NCBI RefSeq assembly: GCF_016919165.1
Contig: NZ_JAFFPS010000065.1
Coordinates: 1 to 49,438, forward strand
Direction of reading: 5' to 3'
Length of the DNA stretch: 49,438 nucleotides
DNA from: Leptospira chreensis
GTDB taxonomy: Bacteria; Spirochaetota; Leptospiria; Leptospirales; Leptospiraceae
The notes below the pieces were generated by a model. It saw only the letters and a program-made list of their open reading frames with translations, ran no database searches and was not told the DNA's origin. Below, one piece after another: positions 25,824 to 34,134 of this stretch. How positions within the stretch are numbered: the first letter of the stretch is position 1; the number at the start of each line of letters is the position of its first letter. Both the position numbers and the translations under genes were made by a program.

Positions 25824-25867
25824 ATTTCCCTTGTTTCTTTCTAAGCCATCTAAATTCTGGAGGTTAC

Positions 25868-26815
25868 ATGAGTAGAAATCGAGGCCAGAGTCCTAGTTTA
25901 TTTGGGAATCCCATCCTTCATCCTTTGAATGTCATTCTCATCATCAATTGTCTTGTTTTTTTTCTCCAATACTTTGCTAACCAACAATTGATCTATCGAT
26001 TCGGTTTAACACCTGATTTTGTGTTAGGTGGTGCCATTTGGCAAGTATTCACTTATGGTTTTTTACATGCGGTAGAACTCATTCCATTTCACTTACTTGT
26101 GAATATGTATGGTATGTATATGTTAGGAACTAATATCATTCCTATCATTGGGAAAACCAAATTTACCATTTTATATTTTTTATCTCAAATCGGTGCTGGA
26201 ATTTTTGTTGTTCTGTCTGCCTATTTGAATTATGCGTTAGGTGGAAATATTCCGTTTTTGGAATCTATGACTACGCAGACCATCGGTGCTTCGGGCGCTC
26301 TTTTTGGTCTTCTCGCTCTCTTTGGTATTTTTTATCCGAATGCAGAACTCCTTTTGTTTATTTTTCCAGTAAAAGCGAAAAATGCAGTTTGGGTTTCTCT
26401 TGTGATCGGGTATTTGATTTCGCAAATTGGGAATGGAGCCATCTCCAACACCTGCCATTTGGGTGGGGCACTCACAGCCTTACTTCTTTATAAACTATTT
26501 CAAAAACAAATCAAACCAGAGAACCTACCTTACATTCCTGGATTGGAATGGGAAGCACCTCGCGAATCAAAAACCCAATCCAAAACCAAACCGGTTGCGG
26601 TGGAGGATCTTTTTCTCGACCAAAAAAAATACAATGAAAACGTACTCGGTCAGATTCATTCTAAAAAAGACAAGGCTTCAGTAATAAATTATTTACAAGG
26701 TTTGCAAGTGGCAAATGCCAATATTTGCCCACCTCCTACGTATAACACCGAGGATCCGATTTGTTTGCGTTGTGAATGGTTGGCAAATTGCGCCCTACGT
26801 AAGGCAAAAGAATAA
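25868..26815 (+). CDS. Rhomboid intramembrane serine protease with C-terminal Cys4 motif
   Basis: 315-residue membrane protease that cleaves substrates inside or near the membrane. About six TM helices occupy residues 18-210. The catalytic Ser142 lies in TIGASGALFG and His197 in NTCHLGGAL; HLLVNMYGMYMLG carries the HxxxN loop motif, so the dyad is complete. Beyond residue 215 a cytosolic tail of about 100 residues ends in Cys287-x11-Cys299-x2-Cys302-x5-Cys308, which could bind zinc or an Fe-S cluster; I do not know this tail in characterised rhomboids. GGAGG precedes the start. It is followed by a small gene, starting 50 bases after its stop. Confidence 0.88.
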   Translation: MSRNRGQSPSLFGNPILHPLNVILIINCLVFFLQYFANQQLIYRFGLTPDFVLGGAIWQVFTYGFLHAVELIPFHLLVNMYGMYMLGTNIIPIIGKTKFTILYFLSQIGAGIFVVLSAYLNYALGGNIPFLESMTTQTIGASGALFGLLALFGIFYPNAELLLFIFPVKAKNAVWVSLVIGYLISQIGNGAISNTCHLGGALTALLLYKLFQKQIKPENLPYIPGLEWEAPRESKTQSKTKPVAVEDLFLDQKKYNENVLGQIHSKKDKASVINYLQGLQVANANICPPPTYNTEDPICLRCEWLANCALRKAKE

Positions 26816-26864
26816 TTTTTCGTCTAATTTCTTGACAGTCTCTTTAGATGGGGATAATGAAACC

Positions 26865-27332
26865 ATGCCTGTAGAAAAGAAATCCTCGGTAGATGAGGTT
26901 TTAAAACGCGAAAAATTATCAAAAGAATTCGAAAAAGAAAAGCGTACTTCGGAACAAAAAGCAATCGAACAAGCAGCTGCTAAATTGTCTGCACAGAGTC
27001 CTGAAACCACAGATACTGCTAAAACATCAAAATTCATAACCAATATCGATATTGCCTTTTCTCAGGCAAAAACGGATTTACGTTTTTATTTTTTGAATGA
27101 TGGCACCTATGCAGATGACTTCAAAAAGATGTTCCAAGAAAACGAACCTCTATTCAAACGTTATGGAATCACAATCCAAAAGTATTTGGAATACATTCGT
27201 GAGTCTTTTGATCGTTATAAAAAAATCCACGACATGATGCCTCTCGATCCGATGAAACCCAAACATTTCCAATACGTAGAAGACTCCATTTTGGAGCTTG
27301 TGCGGATGTTCAACCAACGATTTGGGAAGTAA
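26865..27332 (+). CDS. Small helical protein of unknown function
   Basis: 155-residue cytoplasmic protein. The N-terminal third is highly charged and coiled-coil-like (VLKREKLSKEFEKEKRTSEQ, then AIEQAAAKL). The C-terminal 100 residues have no recognised motif. The ATG at 26865 follows GGGGAT. The frame continues upstream to 26715 but that part lies within the rhomboid gene. TTGACA (26832) with GATAAT (26853) would be a promoter of too short spacing (15), so co-transcription with the rhomboid is as likely. Confidence 0.65.
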   Translation: MPVEKKSSVDEVLKREKLSKEFEKEKRTSEQKAIEQAAAKLSAQSPETTDTAKTSKFITNIDIAFSQAKTDLRFYFLNDGTYADDFKKMFQENEPLFKRYGITIQKYLEYIRESFDRYKKIHDMMPLDPMKPKHFQYVEDSILELVRMFNQRFGK

Positions 27333-27429
27333 AACCCGCTCGCGGGGACCTGGTAAAAAACCATAGGATATCCCTAAAAAACTGAGAAGAATCCGCCTGC
27401 CAGTTGTTGGTTCCTATAGAGGGATTTCA

Positions 27430-27540
27430 TTGAAGGAACATTGGAAACGCATTCTTATTTTTTCAGTCATTGCTATGGTTTATTTTTTCTGGGTATTCAT
27501 TGGGTATGATTTGGCAGGGGTCTTAAGCCTCGCATCTTAA
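27430..27540 (+). CDS. Candidate 36-residue single-TM small protein
   Basis: Short frame starting at TTG 27430, with TAGAGGGA five bases upstream, encoding [19 protein letters not shown] followed by [16 protein letters not shown] and TAA. It has a basic N-terminus and one hydrophobic helix, the usual plan of small membrane proteins. It lies in an otherwise gene-free stretch of 265 bases before hisB. Support is limited to the ribosome site and the amino-acid pattern. Confidence 0.4.
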   Translation: MKEHWKRILIFSVIAMVYFFWVFIGYDLAGVLSLAS

Positions 27541-27560
27541 AACCTCCCCCACATTCTCTC

Positions 27561-27590
27561 TTGACACCTGGGTTTTCTACCAAACATGCT
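27561..27590 (+). promoter_or_regulatory. Possible hisB promoter
   Basis: TTGACA (27561-27566), an 18-base spacer and CATGCT (27585-27590). A start point six or seven bases further on falls at the hisB ATG (27597), which would make the his message leaderless; no well-spaced Shine-Dalgarno exists there. The -10 match is moderate. Confidence 0.4.
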
Positions 27591-27596
27591 AGGAAT

Positions 27597-28178
27597 ATGG
27601 TGGAATCAAGAAAGACATCCGAAACAGACATCCGGCTCGACCTAAACGTCCGAGGAACCGGGGTCTACCAGTTTGATACAGAAATCCCGTTTTTTGAGCA
27701 CATGCTCTCCCATATCTCCAAACACGGTCTCATCGATATGGACCTCAAACTCCGAGGAGACATTGGGATCGATTGCCACCACTCGGTGGAAGATACTGCC
27801 ATCCTTATGGGACAAATGATCCACACCCAACTCGGTGACAAAAAAGGAATCTTTCGCTATGGCAATTTTACTTTGCCTATGGATGAAGTTCTGACTACGG
27901 TCGCTGTGGATTTGGGCGGAAGGTTTTATTTCAAATACACTGGTCCTCCGATTGATGGGAAATTTGGAATTTATGATGCTGAACTCACACTCGAGTTCCT
28001 TCAAAAATTTGCTCTCAATGCCAAAATGAACTTACACGTAGTGGTGCACTACGGTGAAAACCGCCACCATATCCATGAATCTATTTTTAAGGGACTGGGT
28101 AAGGCTCTAAGGCAAGCCATTGCGATTGACTCCCTGGCAAAAGACCAAATTCCTTCTACCAAAGGAATGCTCGAGTGA
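27597..28178 (+). CDS. hisB: Imidazoleglycerol-phosphate dehydratase
   Basis: 193-residue monofunctional HisB, which converts imidazole-glycerol phosphate to imidazole-acetol phosphate in histidine biosynthesis. The manganese-binding His motifs are intact: [23 protein letters not shown] and [18 protein letters not shown]; length is normal for the stand-alone enzyme. ATG 27597 gives the family N-terminus; the in-frame TTG upstream at 27561 is part of the likely promoter. Four-base overlap with hisH (GTGA). Confidence 0.95.
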   Translation: MVESRKTSETDIRLDLNVRGTGVYQFDTEIPFFEHMLSHISKHGLIDMDLKLRGDIGIDCHHSVEDTAILMGQMIHTQLGDKKGIFRYGNFTLPMDEVLTTVAVDLGGRFYFKYTGPPIDGKFGIYDAELTLEFLQKFALNAKMNLHVVVHYGENRHHIHESIFKGLGKALRQAIAIDSLAKDQIPSTKGMLE

Positions 28179-28801
28179 TTGCAGTTTTAGATTTTGGAAT
28201 GGGAAATATCCATTCCTTACTCAAAGCAGTTTCTTTATACACAAGCGACTTCCAATTCACAAGTGATATCGAAACTGTCAAAAAAGCAGACAAAATTATT
28301 TTGCCTGGAGACGGACATTTTGATAAAGCCATGCAGAACTTAAACGAAGCAGGATTCTCTTCCGTTTTGAAAGAACATGTAGCGGCTAAAAAATCCTTAC
28401 TCGGAATTTGTATCGGCTATCAAGTGTTATTTGAAGATTCAGATGAAACTTCGAAAACGGGAACTACCATTCCAGGCCTTGGTCTGATCCGGGGAAAAAT
28501 CAGAAAGTTTGAAGGAAAACAAAACCTCAAAGTTCCCCATATGGGTTGGAACAAACTATTTGATATCAAAGCCAAAAATACAAAATTACTCAAAGGCATT
28601 CCGAATGAATCCTTTATGTATTTCATTCACTCATACAGACCCGTCGGTGTGGACCGATTGGATATCACAGCAAACTGTCATTACTATGGAGAATCTTTTC
28701 CTGCGGTTGTAGAAAAAGATACTGTATTTGGAACTCAGTTCCATCCGGAAAAATCAGATACCACGGGACTTGGAATCCTTAAAAATTTTATAGAACTTTA
28801 A
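28175..28801 (+). CDS. hisH: Imidazole glycerol phosphate synthase, glutamine amidotransferase subunit
   Basis: 208-residue class I amidotransferase that supplies ammonia to HisF. The nucleophile is the Cys in [13 protein letters not shown] (about residue 77) and the His-Glu pair is in [10 protein letters not shown] near the C-terminus, so the triad is complete. It uses a GTG start overlapping the hisB stop and is followed one base later by hisA. Its partner gene hisF is not in this window. Confidence 0.95.
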   Translation: MIAVLDFGMGNIHSLLKAVSLYTSDFQFTSDIETVKKADKIILPGDGHFDKAMQNLNEAGFSSVLKEHVAAKKSLLGICIGYQVLFEDSDETSKTGTTIPGLGLIRGKIRKFEGKQNLKVPHMGWNKLFDIKAKNTKLLKGIPNESFMYFIHSYRPVGVDRLDITANCHYYGESFPAVVEKDTVFGTQFHPEKSDTTGLGILKNFIEL

Positions 28802-28802
28802 T

Positions 28803-29549
28803 ATGTTAGTTTTACCTGCCATTGATCTTTTAGACAACGAAGCTGTACGTTTACTCCAAGGGGACTACTCCAAAAAAACTGTCTATTCTTCCGAACCGGA
28901 AAAGATGATCCAAGTCTTCGAAGAACAAGGTGCCACTCTCATTCACATTGTGGATTTAAATGCGGCCAAAACCGGTAAATCAGAAAACGAGAAAGCCATC
29001 CGCAAAATCAAAGACAAATGTTCTGTTGAACTCGAGTTAGGTGGCGGAATTCGTTCTTTGGAAAATATGAAATTTTATGATGGGCTCGGAGTATCTCGGT
29101 TTATTTTAGGAACTGTTGCTGTCGAAAACCCATCGGTTGTGGAAGAGGGGCTTAAAAGTTACGGCCCAGATCGGATTGTGATTGGTGTGGATGCCAAAGA
29201 CGGATATGTGCGCACCAAAGGTTGGGAAACCAATTCCGGAATCAAATACACGGATTTTCTAAAATCAATGTATGATATGGGAATTCGCCATGTGATCTTT
29301 ACAGATATATCGAAAGATGGAATGATGGCAGGACCTAACACGGCTGTGTATTTGGAATTGTTATCCCTTTTCCCGGATTTGCAACTTGTGGCTTCGGGCG
29401 GGGTTTCTTCCACGCAGGACTTAGTGGATTTGTATGAGGCCTCCAAGGGAAAACTTTTCGGAGCGATTACTGGAAAAGCCATTTATGAAGGAAAATTAGA
29501 CCTAAAAGAAAGTATCAGGATTCTAAGTAAGAAGAGGAATGAAAATTGA
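28803..29549 (+). CDS. hisA: ProFAR isomerase (HisA)
   Basis: 248-residue TIM-barrel enzyme that isomerises ProFAR to PRFAR in histidine biosynthesis. The first catalytic Asp is in LPAIDLLDNEAVRL and the second in VIGVDAKDGYV; phosphate-binding loops LGGGIRSLENM and VASGGVSS are present. It starts one base after hisH. Its TGA overlaps the ATG of the next gene (TGATG), so the VKOR fusion is translationally coupled to the histidine genes in the place where hisF often follows. Confidence 0.95.
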   Translation: MLVLPAIDLLDNEAVRLLQGDYSKKTVYSSEPEKMIQVFEEQGATLIHIVDLNAAKTGKSENEKAIRKIKDKCSVELELGGGIRSLENMKFYDGLGVSRFILGTVAVENPSVVEEGLKSYGPDRIVIGVDAKDGYVRTKGWETNSGIKYTDFLKSMYDMGIRHVIFTDISKDGMMAGPNTAVYLELLSLFPDLQLVASGGVSSTQDLVDLYEASKGKLFGAITGKAIYEGKLDLKESIRILSKKRNEN

Positions 29550-30781
29550 TGAATCGTAAGAATTTAGCATTAGCAGGAGTGATCGGTGGAGCCATTGGAC
29601 TCATTGTCTCTTTCCTATTGGCAATTGAATACTTTGGCATAGGATCAGAAAATATCGCCAATTCCGCGTGTTCCGCATTAGGTGGTGGTGACTCTTGTTT
29701 AAAAGTAGCAGAGAGTGCTTATTCAGCAATTCCTGGAGTTCCTTTTTTAGGTAATGTTCCTATTGCTTTACTAGGATTTGGTTTTTATGGACTTCTTACC
29801 TATTCTTTCTTTTTGATCACAAAAGCCAAATCAAACGAAGAAGTGACAAAGACCATTTCTCTCCTCTTTCCTGTTTTGGTTTTGGGTCTTGTTTTAGATT
29901 TAGTACTCTTTGGGATCTCTGTAGGGATCATTGGAACCATCTGCCAACTTTGTTTTGTTACCTACATTGTTACCATAGCACTCCTTGGAATTTTATTCCT
30001 ACTTTGGAAAACCGAAGGAAAACCAAAACTGGATATCCCTTCGGCCGCCAAAGAAGGAATCACCACTTTGGGACTCGTTTATTTTTTCAGTTTTTCTTTG
30101 GGTTACGCTACATGCAAAATGTGGGTGAATCAGTCGAATTCCAATACGATTGCCACTTCTAATGGGATGGACTCAAAAGATGTCCAATCCAAAATTGCGA
30201 CTTATTTTCAAGAACCTGTTCTTGGCATCCAAGTGGCCGGTTCTCCTTATATTGGTAAAAAAGATGCTCCTATAACCATTGTTAAATACGCAGACTATAA
30301 CTGTGGGCATTGTTTGCATACAAGCCATATCTTACATACCGTTCTTTCTGAATACGATGGAATGGTTCGAGTGGTTTATAAAAACTTTCCACTCGATGGA
30401 ACTTGTAATCGTCTTATGCAACAACCAAGACCTGGTGCTACTTCTTGTGTGGCTGCCATTGCGGCGATTTGTGCGGACAAACAGGGAAAGTTTGAACCAA
30501 TGTATCGTGGACTTTATGATAACTTAGAAAAGGGTGTGGCACACTCCGGGTCTAGTGTTGTGAATTTGGCGAATGCCATTGGACTCAATGTCAATTCTTT
30601 GAAGGCTTGTATGGCTTCGAAGGAAGCACAAAACCAACTCAATGCAGAAATTGATGAAGCAGAAAAGTTGAATATCCAATCCACTCCTTCTCTTTATATC
30701 AATGATCGAAAGATAGAAAGTGGAACACCAAATCCAATTTTTTTGAAAACACTTTTGGAACAAATCATCCAAAAGATGTAA
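29549..30781 (+). CDS. VKOR-DsbA fusion: membrane thiol oxidoreductase
   Basis: 410-residue fusion that should form periplasmic disulfide bonds using quinone as electron acceptor. The N-terminal vitamin K epoxide reductase-like domain has loop cysteines Cys41 and Cys50 and the CxxC pair Cys132/Cys135 (GTICQLCFV) in a four-to-five helix bundle, plus the VPIALLGFGFYG block. The C-terminal thioredoxin/DsbA-like domain begins near 225 with active site CGHC (252-255) in YADYNCGHCLHTS and the cis-Pro loop QSTPSLYIN. It thus combines DsbB- and DsbA-like roles. ATG 29549 (TGATG with hisA) is preferred to TTG 29546. Linkage to his genes seems transcriptional only. Confidence 0.88.
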   Translation: MNRKNLALAGVIGGAIGLIVSFLLAIEYFGIGSENIANSACSALGGGDSCLKVAESAYSAIPGVPFLGNVPIALLGFGFYGLLTYSFFLITKAKSNEEVTKTISLLFPVLVLGLVLDLVLFGISVGIIGTICQLCFVTYIVTIALLGILFLLWKTEGKPKLDIPSAAKEGITTLGLVYFFSFSLGYATCKMWVNQSNSNTIATSNGMDSKDVQSKIATYFQEPVLGIQVAGSPYIGKKDAPITIVKYADYNCGHCLHTSHILHTVLSEYDGMVRVVYKNFPLDGTCNRLMQQPRPGATSCVAAIAAICADKQGKFEPMYRGLYDNLEKGVAHSGSSVVNLANAIGLNVNSLKACMASKEAQNQLNAEIDEAEKLNIQSTPSLYINDRKIESGTPNPIFLKTLLEQIIQKM

Positions 30782-30796
30782 AAGAAATTTTGGCGC

Positions 30797-31789
30797 TTAA
30801 TTTAACTTAGGTGCCAAACGAATCGGTCCTTCTTGTAAAAGGGAAGGATCTCCTACTCTTTCTATTTCCCAAGAATCCAAAACATTTTTATCTTTTGTAT
30901 GTAATGCTGGTCTTAGACTAAGAACGGAATTTCCTTTTTTGTATAAAGACCTTCTTCCGTAAAACCAACCACCTGTTTCTTCGGGATGAGTGTTTTTCCC
31001 ATACTTGCCAGTCATTTCAAAACTTTGTTTTAAGTCTTCTGCCAATTTAGCAAACATTGTTGGATCCATGGAGATTCCATGGTCTGGGCCTTCTAAGTTA
31101 CGATCTAGAGTGAAGTGTTTTTCGAATACCACAGCACCTAGTCCCACCGCAACGGATGATGCTAAGGTTCCATCAGAATGATCACTAAATCCCACCACAT
31201 AGTCTGTTGTATCCAAATAGAAAGGGATGGACTGGAGATTTACTTTGTTTAGGGGAGTGGGATACATAGAAACACAATGGAGTAAACATACTTCTGTTTG
31301 GTGGTTTTGGAAAAGAGAAAGAGCTCTTATAACTTCTTCTGGTAAAGCCGCTCCCGTGGATACAATGAGAGGTTTTCCCGATTGGATGGATTTTTTCAGT
31401 AAGGGGAGATTGACAATATCACCAGAGGCAATTTTTAAAACAGGAACATTCAAGCCACATAACAAATCTACGGCGGATTCGCAGAGTGGCGTGGAAAAAA
31501 AATCAAGTCCTAGGTCTAAGGCTGTTTTTTGAAATTCTCTATGTTTGGTTTCGTTTAATTCGTAAGTTTTAAATATATCAAAAAGGAATTTTACATCGGG
31601 ATTGGAACTATCGATAAACTCTTCTGTTCGATAGGTTTGGAATTTGACCGCATGGGCACCTGACTCTTTGGCTTTGGCGATGGTGCGTTTTCCAATCTCT
31701 AAATCGGCATTGTGGTTGAGTCCAATTTCTGCCACCAAATACGGTTCCGATTTTCTAGTAAGAGTTTTTGTTCCAATTTTAAAATCCAA
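30797..31789 (-). CDS. NeuB-family sialic/nonulosonic acid synthase
   Basis: 330-residue TIM-barrel synthase that condenses phosphoenolpyruvate with an amino sugar to give sialic, legionaminic or pseudaminic acid. Family blocks: YLVAEIGLNHNADLEIGK at the start, GAHAVKFQTYR, SGDIVNLPLL, VSTGAALPEEV, and VFEKHFTLDRNLEGPDHGIS. A C-terminal SAF/antifreeze-like segment (about 275-330, RRSLYKKGNSV) is present though short. The usual NHNG is NHNA here. It starts 30 bases after feoB and looks like the last gene of that transcript, an odd companion; other nonulosonic-acid genes are not in the window, so the exact product is unknown. Confidence 0.87.
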   Translation of the reverse strand: MDFKIGTKTLTRKSEPYLVAEIGLNHNADLEIGKRTIAKAKESGAHAVKFQTYRTEEFIDSSNPDVKFLFDIFKTYELNETKHREFQKTALDLGLDFFSTPLCESAVDLLCGLNVPVLKIASGDIVNLPLLKKSIQSGKPLIVSTGAALPEEVIRALSLFQNHQTEVCLLHCVSMYPTPLNKVNLQSIPFYLDTTDYVVGFSDHSDGTLASSVAVGLGAVVFEKHFTLDRNLEGPDHGISMDPTMFAKLAEDLKQSFEMTGKYGKNTHPEETGGWFYGRRSLYKKGNSVLSLRPALHTKDKNVLDSWEIERVGDPSLLQEGPIRLAPKLN

Positions 31790-31819
31790 ATTGCCCTCGT
31801 TACCATCATTGTCGGCAAA

Positions 31820-33889
31820 TTAAGAAAATCCTAAAATTTTTCCCAATTGGAAAATGAGAAAGGAGGAGGTAATCGCAAGGATTGTCATATATAAAAACTG
31901 AACCACGGGCCAAAGGAGAGTCCCTGTTTCTTTTTTGGTGACAGCAAGGGTTGACATACATTGGCTTGCGAAGGCAAAAAATACAAGGAGTGATACCCCG
32001 GAAAGTGGTGTCCAAACAAGGCTTCCATCGGCTCTTTTTTCTGAGCGGAGTGTGGATCGTAAAGATTCTCCCTCCTCGTTTTCTTCCGAGCCGTATAATA
32101 CAGCTAAGGTGGAAACCATCACTTCACGGGCAGCAAAAGAAGTGAGGATAGAAATACCAATCTTCCAATCAAAACCCAGTGGTGCAATTACCGGTTCTAT
32201 CCCTTTTCCGATGGTTCCAATATAAGAACTTTCAATGGGACTTGTTTTCCATTCGTTGTTTTTGTATTCGGCAGGAAAATGACTGAGAAACCAAAGGAGG
32301 ACAGAGATATACAAAATGATCTGGCCTGCGGTGGATAAAAACGATTTCACTTTCCCGTAGACTGTATGAAATAAACTTCTTATTGAAGGGACATTGTATC
32401 TAGGAAGTTCCATCACAAAATAGGACGCGTCTTCTTTAAACACTGTTTTGCGAAAGAGCAAAGCAAACCCAAAACTAACAATCATCCCGAGAAAAAACAT
32501 CGAAAACAAAACAAAACCTTGGACATTAAAAATTCCAAAGATGGGTGGAAAACTAAAAACGGTTCCAACGATGAGAATGTACACAGGATACCTTGCTGAA
32601 CACATCACAAGAGGGGATACCATAATCGTTGTAAAACGATCCGATTTGTTTTCAATGGTTCTTGTACCAAGGATGGCAGGAACGGCGCAAGCAGCAGAGG
32701 AAAGTAGGGGGATAAAGGATTTTCCAGAGAGTCCAAATTTTCCCATAATCCGATCCATTAAAAAACTAGCGCGTGCTAAATATCCTGATTCTTCCAAAAT
32801 TCCAATGAATAAAAACAGAAGGGCGATTTGTGGAATGAACACAATCACACTTCCCACGCCCCCAATGATTCCTTCTGTCACGAGCGATCGGAAAAGGCCC
32901 ACACCGAGATAAGGTTCCACAAATGATTGTAAGTTTGTTATCCCTGATTCAATTAAGTCCATAGGAAGTTCGGCAAAACTAAATAAACTTTGAAAAAGAA
33001 ATCCCATCAAAAGAAAAAAACAAACAAACCCAAGAACGGGATGTAACAATACCCGATCCAATTGTTCTTCCCAACTACCGGGAATGGATTTAGGATAAGT
33101 GATCGTCTCTGTTAAAATCTTTTTAATTAAAAAAGATCGGTAGATCATTTCTTCTTGGTAATAAAAATGATATCCCTTGCCTTCTACCTCGGCACGTAAC
33201 CAGTTTTTTGTTTCTTCTGGGAATTTCGTAAAGTAACGCTCTTCACTCAAATGTGGATCTTTGTTTAAATATTTGAGTGATTGTGATAAAAAGAATTCGG
33301 CTTCGTTTGTACTGATCCCGAGTTTTCGTTTTGCAGATGTTAGAAAGGATTCTTCTTTGGTTCCCCATGACCATAACCGGGGACGTTTTTGAAACGCATT
33401 GGGGACTTTTAACACTTCTTTTAAGGTGTCGATTCCTTCACCTGATTTTGCATTGAGTAAAATGAACTGAAGTCCTATGGATTTTTTTAGTTTTTCTAAA
33501 TCGAGTTGGATTCTTTTTTTCTCGAGTACATCTTTCATGGTAAGGACCACAAGTGTAGGAACTCCCATATCAATGATTTGGAGTAAAAACTGAAGACCCC
33601 GTTCCAAGTTCAATGCATCTAAAACATAAATGACTTGTTCTTCTGGTTTTCTGGAAAGTAATACTTCATAGGCAATTTTTTTGTCTTCCGCAATTCCACC
33701 AAGACCGTATGTTCCTGGTAAGTCGGTAATGACCCAATCGGTGTCATTTAAAGTGAAGGTTCCTTCTCTTTTTTCTACGGTGACTCCGCTAAAGTTTCCT
33801 GTTTTTTGTTTGAGGCCGGTGAGTTGGTTGAAGAGAGTTGATTTTCCACAATTGGGATTCCCCACTAAATAAATTCGTTTGTCTTTCAT
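31820..33889 (-). CDS. feoB: Ferrous iron transporter FeoB
   Basis: 689-residue inner-membrane Fe(II) transporter with an N-terminal G domain. G1 GNPNCGKST (about 10-18), G2 TVEKREG, G3 DLPGTYGL, and G4 TMKD in place of the usual NxxD; the Asp that reads guanine is kept. A helical GDI-like region (about 160-270) leads into the membrane part with Gate repeats (SAACAVPAILGTRTIEN and YPVYILIVGTVF) and a second Gate region near 590-680. It overlaps feoA by four bases. The C-terminus is short and lacks a FeoC-like extension. Confidence 0.93.
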   Translation of the reverse strand: MKDKRIYLVGNPNCGKSTLFNQLTGLKQKTGNFSGVTVEKREGTFTLNDTDWVITDLPGTYGLGGIAEDKKIAYEVLLSRKPEEQVIYVLDALNLERGLQFLLQIIDMGVPTLVVLTMKDVLEKKRIQLDLEKLKKSIGLQFILLNAKSGEGIDTLKEVLKVPNAFQKRPRLWSWGTKEESFLTSAKRKLGISTNEAEFFLSQSLKYLNKDPHLSEERYFTKFPEETKNWLRAEVEGKGYHFYYQEEMIYRSFLIKKILTETITYPKSIPGSWEEQLDRVLLHPVLGFVCFFLLMGFLFQSLFSFAELPMDLIESGITNLQSFVEPYLGVGLFRSLVTEGIIGGVGSVIVFIPQIALLFLFIGILEESGYLARASFLMDRIMGKFGLSGKSFIPLLSSAACAVPAILGTRTIENKSDRFTTIMVSPLVMCSARYPVYILIVGTVFSFPPIFGIFNVQGFVLFSMFFLGMIVSFGFALLFRKTVFKEDASYFVMELPRYNVPSIRSLFHTVYGKVKSFLSTAGQIILYISVLLWFLSHFPAEYKNNEWKTSPIESSYIGTIGKGIEPVIAPLGFDWKIGISILTSFAAREVMVSTLAVLYGSEENEEGESLRSTLRSEKRADGSLVWTPLSGVSLLVFFAFASQCMSTLAVTKKETGTLLWPVVQFLYMTILAITSSFLIFQLGKILGFS

Positions 33890-34125
33890 GTTTGTTTTAA
33901 TTTAATTTCTATGGCATTCCCATCATGGATTCGTAAAGCAATTGTGGTTCCACTCAAACTACAGATCATCTTTCCAAGCAGTAATGATTTTTCTTTTAAG
34001 GTAATTTCGGCTCCTGGAAAAAAGCCAAGTTCTAATAACTCAGTTATCATGGGCCTTGGAAGCTTTTGGGAATTTAAGGAAATGATTTCTGCAATTTCGC
34101 CAATTTTTAAATCTAGTATTGTCAT
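33886..34125 (-). CDS. feoA: Ferrous iron transport accessory protein FeoA
   Basis: 79-residue SH3-like cytoplasmic protein that helps FeoB. Recognisable features are LKIGEIAEIISL at the start, ITELLELGFFPGAEITLKEK in the middle, and a C-terminal LRIHDGNAIEIKL strand, typical of FeoA. It overlaps feoB by four bases and starts nine bases after the UbiB-like gene, forming a tight transcription unit. Confidence 0.88.
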   Translation of the reverse strand: MTILDLKIGEIAEIISLNSQKLPRPMITELLELGFFPGAEITLKEKSLLLGKMICSLSGTTIALRIHDGNAIEIKLKQT

Positions 34126-34134
34126 GCGTTTGGT

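Noticed and set aside
26832..26858. TTGACA-N15-GATAAT promoter before the gene at 26865
   Set aside because: Spacing is too short and the -10 overlaps the ribosome site; not strong enough to list.
32448..32912. Open frame of 154 codons on the plus strand
   Set aside because: Antisense to the FeoB membrane domain; low-complexity Lys/Pro composition typical of shadow frames.
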